Assembly: GCA_009781425.1 (NCBI GenBank) | Contig: WQYC01000003.1 | Location: 1 to 64,000 of the forward strand | Length of the DNA stretch: 64,000 nucleotides | Direction: 5' to 3' | Origin: Oscillospiraceae bacterium | Lineage (GTDB): Bacteria > Bacillota > Clostridia > Oscillospirales > Ruminococcaceae | Shown: one piece after another, positions 15,387-25,600 of the stretch | Position numbering within the stretch: the stretch's first letter is position 1 | Layout of the letters: each line of letters opens with the position of its first letter | Translations under genes and position numbers: made by a program | The notes under the pieces: model-generated | The model's database searches: none | What the model was told of the DNA's origin: nothing | The model's input: only the letters and a program-made list of their open reading frames with translations

Positions 15387-17501
15387 TTGTCTGACTTAAT
15401 CATCGTGGAATCGCCCGCAAAAGCGAAAACAATCGGGAAATATCTCGGAAAGAATTTCAAGGTCATGGCTTCGGTCGGGCACATTCGTGATTTGCCGAAA
15501 TCAAAACTCGGCGTAGATATAGAGCATGATTTCGAGCCTATTTATGAGAACAAAAAGGACAAAGCCGCGCTCATAAAAGACCTGAAGAAGCAGGCGGATA
15601 AGTCGAAGGCTGTCTATCTCGCGACTGACCCTGACCGCGAGGGTGAGGCGATTTCGTGGCATTTGGCGCATATTTTGAACCTTGACGCGGCGAAGCCGAT
15701 TCGCGTGACCTTCAACGAAATCACCAAAACAGGGATAAAAGACGGCATGGCGCGCCCGCGCGGACTTGACATGGGGCTCGTGAACGCGCAGCAGGCGCGG
15801 CGGATTTTAGACAGAATCGTCGGTTATATGCTTAGTCCGTTTCTGTGGAAAAAAGTTCGCAGAGGCTTATCGGCAGGGCGGGTGCAGTCGGTGGCTGTGC
15901 GGCTGATTGTTGACCGCGAAAAGGAAATCGAAAGCTTCAAAAGCCGCGAATACTGGAGCGTGGACGCTTCTTTGCTTGCTTCGAGCAGTAAGAAGCCGTT
16001 CCCTGCGAAGCTTACCGAGGTTGACGGCGAAAAAATCGAGCTTAACAACAAAAAAGATACCGATAAGATTCTGAAACGCCTTGAGGGCGCGCAGTTTGTT
16101 GTTTCCGCTGTAAAAAAATCAACGCGGAAAAAGCTCCCCGCGCCGCCGTTCACGACGTCGACGCTTCAGCAAGAGGCCTCACGCAAGCTCTTCTTCAATT
16201 CGCGCAGAACTATGAAAACCGCGCAGGAGCTTTATGAGGGCGTTGAACTTCCCGAACACGGCGCCATCGGACTCATAACCTACATGAGAACTGACAGCCT
16301 GCGGATTTCAAACGAAGCGCGACTCGCGGCGAAGGAATTAATTGAACAGAAGTTCGGCTCGGAATATGTCTTCGCGGGCGAGCGGGTTTTCAAGTCCAAA
16401 GCTAACTCGCAGGACGCGCATGAAGCGATTCGCCCGAGCGTGCCGCAGATTACACCCGAGCAGATTAAGGGGCACGTTTCAAGCGACCAGTATAAATTAT
16501 ACAAGCTGATTTGGGAGCGGTTCATGGCGAGCCAGATGGAAAACGCACAGTTGAACACGGTTTCTGCAGACATTACCGCCAACGGCTGTCTGTTCAAGGC
16601 GAACGGCTTTACGGTTAAATTTGACGGCTTCATGAAGCTTTATATTGACGAAAGTGAAAATGACAATTCGGAAGAAACCGGCACGACGGCACTGCCCGCG
16701 CTCACAAAGGACGAGCCGCTCAAAGCTGAAAGTGTGGACGGAAACCAGCACTTCACACAACCTCCCGGACGATTCACGGAAGCAAGCTTAATCAAAGCAC
16801 TCGAAGAAAACGGAATCGGCAGACCGTCAACCTATGCGCCGACAATTTCAACGATTCTCGACAGGCAGTACGTTGAGCGGACGCAAAAGCAGCTTAAACC
16901 CACGATTTTAGGGCGGGTAATCACTGATTTACTGCAAGAACATTTTGATAATATAGTTGACACGAAATTCACGGCGCAGATGGAAACCGACTTAGATAAA
17001 ATCGAGCACAACGACGAGGAATGGACTGCGGTTCTGCGCGAGTTTTACGGCGAGTTCGAGAAGACGCTCACAAAAGCCGAAAAGGAAATGGAAGGCAAGC
17101 GGGTAAAAATCCCCGATGAGCCTACTGATATTCCCTGCGAGCTCTGCGGTAAAATGCTGTCAATAAAAATCGGGCCTTACGGGAAATTCTTAGGCTGTTC
17201 GGGCTTCCCCGAGTGCAAGCATACAAAGAAAATCGTAAACGAAGCAGGCGGCGAATGTCCGAACTGTGCGGGAAAAATGATAAGCAAAAAGTCTAAAAAA
17301 GGCAAGCCGTATTTCGGCTGTGAAAACGTTAAGGACTGCGGCTTCATGACCTGGGATACGCCCGTGTCCGACTCCTGCCCGACTTGCAAGAAGAAGCTGT
17401 TCAGAAAAGGCGGCAAAAAAGGTAAGCTGTACTGCGCGGTTGAGGGCTGTGGATACGAAACGGAGTCAGTTGACAGTGGAGAGTCGACAGTTGACAGTTA
17501 A
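15387..17501 (+). CDS. topA: DNA topoisomerase I, TTG start
   Basis: This type IA topoisomerase relaxes negative supercoils. The 704 residues start at a TTG, (M)SDLIIVESPAKAKTIGKYLG, 8 bases after AAGGAG. They contain ATDPDREGEAISWHLA (Toprim acidic residues), the active-site Tyr in GLITYMRTDSLRIS, and SQDAHEAIRPS. Three C-terminal zinc ribbons follow (about 575-690; CELCGKML, CPNCAGKM and CPTCKKKL as leading Cys pairs). The last residues, ESVDSGESTVDS, are encoded by a short direct repeat rather than by family sequence. The stop overlaps the proposed trmFO start by 11 bases. Confidence 0.97.
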   Translation: MSDLIIVESPAKAKTIGKYLGKNFKVMASVGHIRDLPKSKLGVDIEHDFEPIYENKKDKAALIKDLKKQADKSKAVYLATDPDREGEAISWHLAHILNLDAAKPIRVTFNEITKTGIKDGMARPRGLDMGLVNAQQARRILDRIVGYMLSPFLWKKVRRGLSAGRVQSVAVRLIVDREKEIESFKSREYWSVDASLLASSSKKPFPAKLTEVDGEKIELNNKKDTDKILKRLEGAQFVVSAVKKSTRKKLPAPPFTTSTLQQEASRKLFFNSRRTMKTAQELYEGVELPEHGAIGLITYMRTDSLRISNEARLAAKELIEQKFGSEYVFAGERVFKSKANSQDAHEAIRPSVPQITPEQIKGHVSSDQYKLYKLIWERFMASQMENAQLNTVSADITANGCLFKANGFTVKFDGFMKLYIDESENDNSEETGTTALPALTKDEPLKAESVDGNQHFTQPPGRFTEASLIKALEENGIGRPSTYAPTISTILDRQYVERTQKQLKPTILGRVITDLLQEHFDNIVDTKFTAQMETDLDKIEHNDEEWTAVLREFYGEFEKTLTKAEKEMEGKRVKIPDEPTDIPCELCGKMLSIKIGPYGKFLGCSGFPECKHTKKIVNEAGGECPNCAGKMISKKSKKGKPYFGCENVKDCGFMTWDTPVSDSCPTCKKKLFRKGGKKGKLYCAVEGCGYETESVDSGESTVDS
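17467..17498. repeat. Direct repeat CAGTTGACAGT x2 at the topA-trmFO junction
   Basis: Two exact copies of CAGTTGACAGT start 21 bases apart (17467-17477 and 17488-17498), with a related CGACAGT between. The block encodes the last residues of TopA and contains both the ribosome site (GGAGAG) and TTG start of trmFO. Confidence 0.8.
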
Positions 17502-18819
17502 TGTAATTGGCGCGGGCTTGGCAGGGGTTGAAGCCGCTTGGGTGCTGGCGAAGCAGGGCTTCAGCGTTAAATTGCACGAGATGAAGCCGCTGAAATATTC
17601 ACCTGCGCACAGTAGTGCAGACTTTGCGGAATTAGTCTGCTCGAACTCTTTCAAAGCCGATAACTTGGCAAGTGCGGCGGGGCTTTTAAAAGCGGAAATG
17701 CGGCTTTTAGGTTCACTTGTGCTTGAGGTTGCGGAAGCTACGAAGGTCAGCGCGGGCGGGGCTTTGGCGGTTGACAGAGAGCAGTTCTCGCAGGAAATAA
17801 CCCGCAGAATCCGCGAGAATCCGAACATAGAAATTGTTACCGGAGAGGTCACGGAATTCCCGCAAAGCAATGCAATCATCGCGACAGGGCCGCTGACAAG
17901 CGACATATTTGCAGAACAAATAAAATACGCAGTGAATATTGCGGGCGGAGGCTCTCCGCTGCACTTTTACGATGCCGCCGCGCCCATCATAACGCTTGAA
18001 AGCGTAGATTTAAACACCGCTTTCTTCGGCAACCGCTACGGAAAAGGCGAGGAAATCAGCGCGGATTATTTGAACTGCCCGTTCACTGAGGAAGAATATA
18101 ACGTGTTTTATAATGCACTGACGGACGCGCAGTGCGCGCCCCTACAGGACTTTGAAGTAAAGGTCTACGAAGGCTGTATGCCTGTTGAAATCCTCGCAAA
18201 ACGCGGCAGAGACAGCGTTCGTTACGGTTGCATGAAGCCTGTCGGCTTCACCGACCCGCGAACAGGGAAACGCCCTTTTGCCTTAGTTCAGCTCCGCCCC
18301 GAAAACGACGGTAGGACACTTTTCAACATAGTCGGCTTTCAGACGAATCTCAAGTTCGGCGAGCAGGAACGCGTTTTCAGACTTATACCCGGACTCGAAA
18401 ACGCTGAGTTCATGCGGTTCGGCGTTATGCACAGAAATACATTTCTTGACAGCCCGCGGGTTTTGGATAGCAGCTTTAAGCTAAAAAATTCCGATAATAT
18501 TTATTTTGCGGGGCAGATTACGGGAACTGAGGGCTACGCGGAAAGCGCGGCAGGCGGCATAATTGCGGGAATGGCTTTGGCGGCAAGCCTTAGCGGAACG
18601 TCGGGGACGCCGTTCCCTACGTTGCCCGAAACTACAATAATCGGCGCGCTGTCAAGGTATATCAGCGATGAGAGTGTTGTGAATTTTCAGCCGCTCGGCG
18701 CGAATATGGGGCTTCTGCCGCCGTTTGAAACGCGGTTTAAAACTAAGCAGGAAAAATACGCGAAGCTGGCGGAGCGAGGGATTACAGATTTAAAAGCGGC
18801 AATTAAGGGACAGCTATGA
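17491..18819 (+). CDS. trmFO: tRNA m5U54 methyltransferase, folate/FAD dependent
   Basis: TrmFO methylates U54 of tRNA using methylenetetrahydrofolate and FADH2. The 442 residues begin VNVIGAGLAGVEAAWVLAKQG (FAD motif) and include LHEMKPLKYSPAH, LVCSNSFKADNLASAAGLLKAE, YEGCMPVEILAKRG and GQITGTEGYAESAAGG. I start at TTG 17491, 7 bases after GGAGAG; GTG or TTG codons slightly upstream are also possible. Near residue 370 a 9-codon inverted GTAGGG unit is read as SGTSGTPFPT, about 3 residues more than relatives have there. It overlaps the next gene by 4 bases. Confidence 0.93.
   Translation: MTVNVIGAGLAGVEAAWVLAKQGFSVKLHEMKPLKYSPAHSSADFAELVCSNSFKADNLASAAGLLKAEMRLLGSLVLEVAEATKVSAGGALAVDREQFSQEITRRIRENPNIEIVTGEVTEFPQSNAIIATGPLTSDIFAEQIKYAVNIAGGGSPLHFYDAAAPIITLESVDLNTAFFGNRYGKGEEISADYLNCPFTEEEYNVFYNALTDAQCAPLQDFEVKVYEGCMPVEILAKRGRDSVRYGCMKPVGFTDPRTGKRPFALVQLRPENDGRTLFNIVGFQTNLKFGEQERVFRLIPGLENAEFMRFGVMHRNTFLDSPRVLDSSFKLKNSDNIYFAGQITGTEGYAESAAGGIIAGMALAASLSGTSGTPFPTLPETTIIGALSRYISDESVVNFQPLGANMGLLPPFETRFKTKQEKYAKLAERGITDLKAAIKGQL
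18594..18620 (-). repeat. Single 27-bp GTAGGG unit inside trmFO, reverse orientation
   Basis: Read on the minus strand it begins GTAGGGAACGGCGTCC and ends GACGTTCCG, differing at two positions from the unit at 47882-47908. Its length is nine codons, so the trmFO frame is kept. Confidence 0.75.
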
Positions 18820-19880
18820 AAATAAGCAAGTACAAAATAATATTTTATCTTTCGCTCACGCCTTACGCGGCGATTTTACTTTTATCTGTAATTGTCGCTT
18901 ATACAGGATATGGATTTTTCGATGGATATAAGGGATTTGATGCGACGAATTACTGGCTTAAAGATACGTTATTAAGCTACGGATTTTTAAATAATTTTCG
19001 CAGATTTTTACTTTTTGTCTGCATAACTTATCAGATTATTTATTCACTTAAATTGAAGAATATAAACAAAGAATCATACGAGTCGACAGAAAATAATTCT
19101 GTGCCGAAAAAGCGCGGAAAAGCCGCAAAAGTATTCTTTTGGCTGTCGTTTTCGCCTTATGTTTATGTGATTGTTACATCGTTTAATTCTGCCAAAAACG
19201 GATTTAGCTTTTTCTTCAGCACAACCTACGGAATTGACGCGTTTTTAAGCACCATGTTTTTTTCGTTATTATATTTATGTATCATTCCTGTAATACCTGC
19301 GAGCATAGTGTATCAGATAACTTATAAGGTCACAAAAAACGAAATAAAACTGTATAAACAAGTCGAAACAAAACCTGCTCGTTCAAAGATAAAAACAATA
19401 TTAAACATAATAATATTAACACCACTTTTAACTTTAGCCGTAATACTATGTATTAATTTATTTAATAATGAATATTTAGAATATTTAAGAAAAATAAATC
19501 AATTAAATTATTATATAAATAATTCTGATATAACTTACACTGATACAGACGGAAGAATCCGTAGTGAAGGAATAATGGGCACAAGCTTTACTCAAAGAAC
19601 CATGTTTATTGACTTTGAAACTGAAACAATAGCGTTTTTAAGTGATGATTTCATAGTAGGTTTTCGAGTGTCAGAATTTAGAGAAGGTGACCCTGTTACT
19701 TATGAAACTGCGCGGGTAAAATATCAAGAGGAATTAGAATCGCCGGGGAAAATGTTTACGGCATATTATTATCTTGTGTATCCGCAGCGGATGACCGGTG
19801 TTACATACGAGCTTATTATGGAAAACGGTGCGGTTATAAGATGGGATATAGATGATTTAAAATGGGGTACGGAAATATAA
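18816..19880 (+). CDS. Uncharacterised membrane protein with internal duplication
   Basis: I do not recognise this 354-residue protein. It has about five hydrophobic segments and a soluble C-terminal domain (about 220-354). The N-terminal half shows two similar units: FYLSLTPYAAILLLSVIVAY...GFFDGYKGFDA...TYQIIYSL (about 9-75) and FWLSFSPYVYVIVTSFNSAK...FFFSTTYGIDA...VYQITYKV (about 108-172), each two membrane segments around a Gly/Phe-rich loop. Base composition is clearly more AT-rich than its neighbours. The start overlaps the trmFO stop (ATGA), so it is coupled. It may be a recently acquired passenger in a housekeeping operon. Confidence 0.75.
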   Translation: MKISKYKIIFYLSLTPYAAILLLSVIVAYTGYGFFDGYKGFDATNYWLKDTLLSYGFLNNFRRFLLFVCITYQIIYSLKLKNINKESYESTENNSVPKKRGKAAKVFFWLSFSPYVYVIVTSFNSAKNGFSFFFSTTYGIDAFLSTMFFSLLYLCIIPVIPASIVYQITYKVTKNEIKLYKQVETKPARSKIKTILNIIILTPLLTLAVILCINLFNNEYLEYLRKINQLNYYINNSDITYTDTDGRIRSEGIMGTSFTQRTMFIDFETETIAFLSDDFIVGFRVSEFREGDPVTYETARVKYQEELESPGKMFTAYYYLVYPQRMTGVTYELIMENGAVIRWDIDDLKWGTEI

Positions 19881-19897
19881 AAAAGGAGCTTAAACAC

Positions 19898-20908
19898 ATG
19901 AAAATCGCATTAGACGCTTTCGGCGGCGACAACGCGCCGGACGAGGTTATAAAAGGAGCAGTATCGGCGATAGCCGATTTTGCCGCCGGCGGCTCGCCGG
20001 TTGAAATTATACTTACGGGTGACGAAAACACAATAAAATCGCGCATTAGCGCGCTCGGCGTTTCGGATAAAAATATCACGATTGTGAACGCGGACGGCGT
20101 AATTAAAATCGAAGACGACCCGATGAGCATCCGCACTACAAAGAAGGAAAGCTCGATGGGCAAAGCGTTTGCGCTCGTTGCGAGCGGCGAAGTTGACGCC
20201 TTTGTCAGTGCGGGTAGTACTGCCGCGCTCGTCGTCGGTGCGACTATGCTTGTGGGCAGAATGAAAGGCGTAAAACGCCCTGCGCTTGCGCCGCTTATGC
20301 CCGGTATAAACGGCTTTTATATGCTTCTCGACGGCGGCGCGAACATGGAATGCCGCGCGGATATGTTAGCGCAATTCGGTGTAATGGGCAGCATTTTTAT
20401 GCAGAAAATAATGGGTGTTGAGAACCCGCGAGTGGGGCTTCTAAACGTAGGCAGTGAGCGGGAAAAAGGGCGCGAGCTGGAGATGAAAGCATACGAAGCT
20501 TTACAAAACGCACCCGTGAATTTTGTCGGCAACGTTGAAGGGCGCGACCCGATTGCAAACCTCTGCGATGTCGCGGTCACAGACGGCTTTACGGGAAATA
20601 TTTATTTGAAGGCAGTCGAGGGCATGGGCGGATTTATGAAGGCGTCATTGCGCGAAATATTCAGTGCTAATGCGGGTTCAAAGGTCGGCTATCTGCTCTC
20701 AAAAAAAGGCGTAAAAGCACTCAGCAAGAAGACAGATTACCGCGAGGTTGGCGGTTCGCCGCTGCTTGGAATTAAGAAGCCGGTGATTAAAGCGCACGGC
20801 TCAAGCGACGAGCGAGCGTTCAAAAATGCAATCGGACAAGCGATAAATTTCTGCGGTGCAATAGGCGAAATCGAGGCGGGAATCGCGGCTCTAAAAGAGG
20901 AAAATTAA
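19898..20908 (+). CDS. plsX: Phosphate acyltransferase PlsX
   Basis: It makes acyl-phosphate from acyl-ACP for phospholipid synthesis at the membrane surface. The 336 residues begin MKIALDAFGGDNAPDEVIKG and include SSMGKAFALVASGEVDAFVSAGSTAALV, RPALAPLMP and VTDGFTGNIYLKAVEG. I start at the ATG 10 bases after AAAAGGAGC; an in-frame start inside the preceding gene is unlikely. The segment FAAGGSPVEIIL contains a small CCGGCG/CGCCGG palindrome. The stop TAA overlaps the rnc start (TAATG). acpP, often between plsX and rnc, is absent here. Confidence 0.95.
   Translation: MKIALDAFGGDNAPDEVIKGAVSAIADFAAGGSPVEIILTGDENTIKSRISALGVSDKNITIVNADGVIKIEDDPMSIRTTKKESSMGKAFALVASGEVDAFVSAGSTAALVVGATMLVGRMKGVKRPALAPLMPGINGFYMLLDGGANMECRADMLAQFGVMGSIFMQKIMGVENPRVGLLNVGSEREKGRELEMKAYEALQNAPVNFVGNVEGRDPIANLCDVAVTDGFTGNIYLKAVEGMGGFMKASLREIFSANAGSKVGYLLSKKGVKALSKKTDYREVGGSPLLGIKKPVIKAHGSSDERAFKNAIGQAINFCGAIGEIEAGIAALKEEN
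19986..20000. repeat. Small palindrome CCGGCG-GCT-CGCCGG in plsX
   Basis: A perfect 6-bp stem and 3-base loop, encoding GGSP. A related, longer version lies in rdgB at 27837-27855. Confidence 0.5.
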
Positions 20909-21588
20909 TGACAGAATTCGAGAAAAAAATCAAATATAATTTCAAAAATAAATCGCTGTTAAATGAAGCGCTGACACATTCATCGCACGCCGGAAATAAG
21001 AAGCGCGTAAGCAACGAGCGTCTGGAATTCCTCGGTGACAGCGTGCTTTCGCTCGTCACGTCGAAGTATTTATTCGAGCAATTGCGCGACATTCCCGAGG
21101 GGCAATTGACGAAGCTGCGCGCGGGAATTGTTTGCGAAGCTTCGCTTTTTAAGTTCGCGCAGAAGATAGATTTGGGCAAGGAGTTGTTCCTTGGAAAAGG
21201 CGAAGAAAACACGGGCGGCAGAGAGCGGAAGTCGATTTTAGCTGACGCGTTCGAGGCGTTAATAGCCGCGATTTATCTTGACGGCGGGCTTGAAAAAGCC
21301 GCGGAATTTGTGCTTGGATTTCTGCCGAAAAAAGAAAAATTAGCGAGCGGGAAACCGCTCTTGAGCGATTACAAAACAGTGCTTCAGGAAATAATTCAAC
21401 AGAATCCGGAAGAAAAAATAAGCTATAATCTCGAAGCTGAAAGCGGCGAAGCGCATAATAAAAATTTCACCTCGAGTGTACTTTTGAACAGCCAGCTAAT
21501 CGGCACAGGAAGCGGAAAAAGCAAGAAAGAAGCGGAGCAAAATGCGGCGAAGGACGCTCTAAAACTAATGGGTTATGAAGAAGAATAA
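20908..21588 (+). CDS. rnc: Ribonuclease III
   Basis: It cleaves double-stranded RNA in rRNA maturation and mRNA decay. The 226 residues have the catalytic signature NERLEFLGDSVLSLV, ADAFEALIAAIYLDGG with the second acidic cluster, and a C-terminal dsRNA-binding domain (about 155-224) ending KSKKEAEQNAAKDALKLMG. The start overlaps plsX, and its end overlaps the radical SAM gene by 14 bases. The order plsX-rnc-radical SAM-smc-ftsY is common in Clostridia. Confidence 0.97.
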   Translation: MTEFEKKIKYNFKNKSLLNEALTHSSHAGNKKRVSNERLEFLGDSVLSLVTSKYLFEQLRDIPEGQLTKLRAGIVCEASLFKFAQKIDLGKELFLGKGEENTGGRERKSILADAFEALIAAIYLDGGLEKAAEFVLGFLPKKEKLASGKPLLSDYKTVLQEIIQQNPEEKISYNLEAESGEAHNKNFTSSVLLNSQLIGTGSGKSKKEAEQNAAKDALKLMGYEEE

Positions 21589-22603
21589 AACTACGAATGC
21601 GGCGATTTTTATACCGCATCTCGGCTGTCCACATACTTGCAGTTTCTGCGACCAGAACAAAACTACAAAAGCGCAGAATTCTGTTACTGCGAATGATGTT
21701 CGTGAGGTTTTGGAAAACTACGCAGTGTCGCTCAAGCAGCGGAATTTAACGGCGCAGATTGGCTTTTTCGGCGGAACGTTCACTGCGCTTGAATGGGATT
21801 ATCGCGAGGAATTACTTCGCACAGCTAACGAATATTTGAAAAAAGAATCGAAAATATTTACAGGAATACGCTGTTCAACGCGACCGGATTATATAGATGA
21901 AAAAGTTTTATCACAACTAAAAAATTACGGCGTAAACGCTGTTGAACTCGGCGTTCAGAGCATGGACGAGGAAGTTTTGAGTTTAAATAATCGCAGACAC
22001 ACTTCCGAAGATGTGCGGAAAAGCGCAATGTTAATTAAGCAATTCGGCTTCGAGCTCGGCGTGCAAATGATGACGGGGCTTCTCGGCGACACGCCCGAAA
22101 AATCGCTGTACACAGCCGATGAGTTAATCGCGCTAAAACCAGACACAGTGCGAATTTACCCGGCTGTAATTCTGAAAGGCACAATGCTCGGCGACCTGTT
22201 TGAACGCGGAGAATACGAGACATTTACGCTTGAAGAAACAGTAGAATTATGCGCGGAAATTTACAAGCGATTTACCGAAAAAAACATAAAAATAATTCGA
22301 CTCGGATTGAATATAAGCAGCAAAGACGAGGAAAAAAAGCGAAATATTATCGGCGGGAACTACGGACTTCAGCTCGGAGAGCTTTGCATAGGGCGGTATT
22401 ACTTCAAGAAAATGCTAACGTTTATGCAGAACAGCAACGTGAGAAAATTTGTAATTTACACCGACAGAAAAAATATAAGTAAGATAAACGGGCATAAAAG
22501 TGAGAATAAAATAAAATTTGAAAAGCTCGGTTATACCTATAAAATAAAGGAGAAACAAGGCACAGATTTGGAAATAGAGCCTTGTGAAAACAATGTTTTT
22601 TAA
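21575..22603 (+). CDS. Radical SAM protein, Elp3-like without acetyltransferase domain
   Basis: 342 residues starting MKKNKTTNAAIFIPHLGCPH. The radical SAM cluster motif is CPHTCSFC (Cx3Cx2C), followed by GFFGGTFTALEWDYREELL, typical of the Elp3/YhcC group, and VELGVQSMDEEVLSLNNRRHTSEDV. The GNAT domain of true Elp3 is absent; the C-terminal part after about residue 240 is short and Lys-rich. It is the usual gene between rnc and smc in Clostridia, and its function is not established. It overlaps both neighbours, so the whole block is translationally coupled. Confidence 0.85.
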   Translation: MKKNKTTNAAIFIPHLGCPHTCSFCDQNKTTKAQNSVTANDVREVLENYAVSLKQRNLTAQIGFFGGTFTALEWDYREELLRTANEYLKKESKIFTGIRCSTRPDYIDEKVLSQLKNYGVNAVELGVQSMDEEVLSLNNRRHTSEDVRKSAMLIKQFGFELGVQMMTGLLGDTPEKSLYTADELIALKPDTVRIYPAVILKGTMLGDLFERGEYETFTLEETVELCAEIYKRFTEKNIKIIRLGLNISSKDEEKKRNIIGGNYGLQLGELCIGRYYFKKMLTFMQNSNVRKFVIYTDRKNISKINGHKSENKIKFEKLGYTYKIKEKQGTDLEIEPCENNVF

Positions 22604-25600
22604 ATCGCTTGAAATTCACGGTTTTAAATCTTTTCCTGACAAAACAATTTTAAATTTCGACTCGAAAATGACGGCACTCGTCGGAAGCAACGGCAACGGG
22701 AAAAGCAATATTAGTGACGCTTTGCGCTGGGTTATGGGTGAGCAGGGCGCGAAAACCTTGCGCGGCGACAAGATGGAAGACGTCATTTTTCACGGCACGC
22801 AAAAGCGCAAGCATATGGGTTTTGCGCGGGTTTCATTGCTGATTGACAACAGCGACCGCGCGCTGAACACAGGCACGGATGAGGTTAGTATAACACGCAA
22901 GCTTTACCGCGACGGTGAAAGTGAATATTTAATTAATGGCATAAAGTCGCGTTTGAAGGACATTCACGAGCTTTTGATGGGTACGGGCTTGGGGCGTGAG
23001 GGTTATTCAATCGTCGGGCAAGGGCGCGTCGCAGAAATCATAAACAGCAAGGGGCGCGAGCGTCGCGAGATTTTTGAGGAAGCGGCGGGCGTTACAAAAT
23101 TTTTGCATAAAAAGGAGCAGGCAGAACGCGAGCTTAGGCGAGCTGATGAAAATATTCTGCGCCTTTTGGATATTACAAAGGAGCTTGAAGACAGGCTTCC
23201 TGTGCTTGAAAAGCAGTCGGAGAAAGCAAAAAAAGCTGTCGTTTTAATTGAAAAGGAAAAGAAAATTGAAATTTCTGTCAGCGTTGCAGAGCTCAAAAGA
23301 ATCGATGAAGGTATGCTCGAAACTGAGAATAAAATTTTGCAAAACGAGGGCGAATGTGAGCATTACGACCGTGAAATCATTCTTTTGGAAGAGCAGAACG
23401 AACAGAATTTAAATGAGAAAATGCAGCTCTCTGCAAGGATGAGCGAGCTTAGCAGAACCAACGAAGCAGCGCGCGATGAAATCGCGGAAAGCGAGACAAA
23501 AACAGCGGTTTTCAAGAATGATATTGTTCACAATAACGGGCGTGTGGAGGCACTTCGCGAGCAGATTGAGGGAAGCAAAAAAAGCGCGGAGGAATTTGAC
23601 AAGCAGGTTGAATTATTAAATTCGGAAATTGAAAATAAAAGCGCGGAGCTTCAAAAAATCGGCACGAAAACTGAAGAACAAAATCAACTTCTTGCGCGAG
23701 TTTCAGAAGAAGGTGCAATGCTTGACGGTGACGAAAAAGAGCTTGACCGAGAGATTGCGCAATTGACCGCAAAGCGTACAGAAGCGCGGGTTTCACTGTC
23801 GAATTCTGAGCAGGCATGGTCAGATTTAAAGAACCAGCTTGAAGAAATTATTGAGCAAAGTGAAAGCCGCGGCGGACTGATTGACGGTTACAAAAATAAG
23901 CGGGCAGAATTGCAAAAAAGCGCAAGGAAAGTCGAAGAAGAAAAACAAGAAAACGACAATAAGCTTGCGGGTTATTCGCGGCTGCTTGAATCAAAACGCG
24001 GAAAGTTAGAGGAGAGCGAGCAGGGCTTTTCAAAGCTGCGGATTGAGTACGACCGCAAGAAGTCACGCTTTGATGTTTTGTCTGATGTTGAGCGGAACAT
24101 GACAGGGTATTTTGGCAGTGTTAAAGCGGTTATTTCTGCTTCAAAAAACAAGCAGATGACCGGAATTCACGGTACTGTCGCGGACATAATTAAGGTCAGC
24201 GGGAAGTATTCTGTTGCGATGGAAATCGCGCTCGGTTCCGCGCTTCAAAATGTAATTGTAGAGAACGAAGAAACCGCAAAAAGATGCATGAGATTTTTGA
24301 AGGAAACAAGTGCAGGGCGCGCAACATTTTTGCCGCTGACTTCAATAAAAGGCAGAGAATTAGATATGGCATCATTCGGCGATTTATCCGCTGAGGACGG
24401 CTATTTAGGGCTCGGTCATGAGCTCGTTTCATTTGATAATAAGTACAGCGAAATAATTAAATCTCTGCTCGGCAGAACAGTAATTGCGGAGGATATTGAC
24501 ACCGCTACTCTGCTATCGAAAAGGCATGGTTATAAATTTAAAATCGTAACACTCGACGGTCAAGTTATAAACGCGGGCGGCTCTTTCACCGGCGGTTCGG
24601 TCAAGGAAACTGCAGGTATAATTAGCAGAAAACAAGAAATAGAAACGCTCGGGAAAGAGCTTGAAGCACTTGGTGAAAAATTAACCGCTGCGAAAAATGA
24701 CCACGCAATGCTCGTCGCGGAAGTAAATAAAATGGCAATCGAGACTGAAGGATTCAAAGAAAAAGTTGCAGAGCTGATGAACGAGGAAGTCAGGCTGAGC
24801 GCGGAAATAGGTGGTGTTGACAACTTAATCGAGCAGTGCGAGGAGCAAGCAGAAAACGCGCAAATTATTATAGACCGCAATAAAAGCCAAATGGCGGCGC
24901 AGGAAGCGTTAATTCAAAAGTGCGGTGAGGTGCTTGAAAGCACGGCAAACGCGATTAAGGAGCACGAGAAAAAAGCAGAAAAGCTCGGGATTTTGCAAGC
25001 AACTTCAATCGAAAAAAGAACTCAGGCAAGCGATGAAATTACGCGGTTGAATTTGGAAACGCTGTCAGTGAAAAAGGATATTGAAAGCCTTGAACAGCAA
25101 ATTGAAAGCGTTGGAGAAGCAAAGAAAAGACTCGGTGAAGACAGCGGAAATCTCGAAAAAGAAATTGAGAATTTACTCGAAAAAAATACAGAGCTTGACG
25201 AATTAATTAGAATAAATAAACAGAGAATTGAGCAGATTACTGCAAGCTTTTCGGGCAACCGCGAGGAGATAGAAAAGTCTGCAATTCGTGTAAGTGAAAT
25301 CGAGAAAAAAATCTCAGATGTGAACAAAGAAATACGCGAAAAAAGCGCGGAAAGAGAGCGTTTTTCTAACGCGTTAGTTCTTGCAAAGGAGCGCAAATCT
25401 ACCGCTGAAGCAGACATAAACCGAATCAAGGATGAGCTTTGGGAAAAGTACGAGCTTGCGCCGAGCGAAGCGGCAGAGCTTGCCGAGCCGATTGAAAATA
25501 TGCGAGCGGCGAAGACAGAGCTCGCCGAAATCCGCAAAGCAATCAGCGCCCTCGGAAGCGTGAATTTCGCGGCAATTGAGGAGTTTTTGGAAGTCGGTGA

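Noticed and set aside
18133-18146. GCGCGCCCCTAC in trmFO as a half repeat
   Set aside because: The encoded CAPLQDFE is conserved in the TrmFO family, so the match is coincidental.
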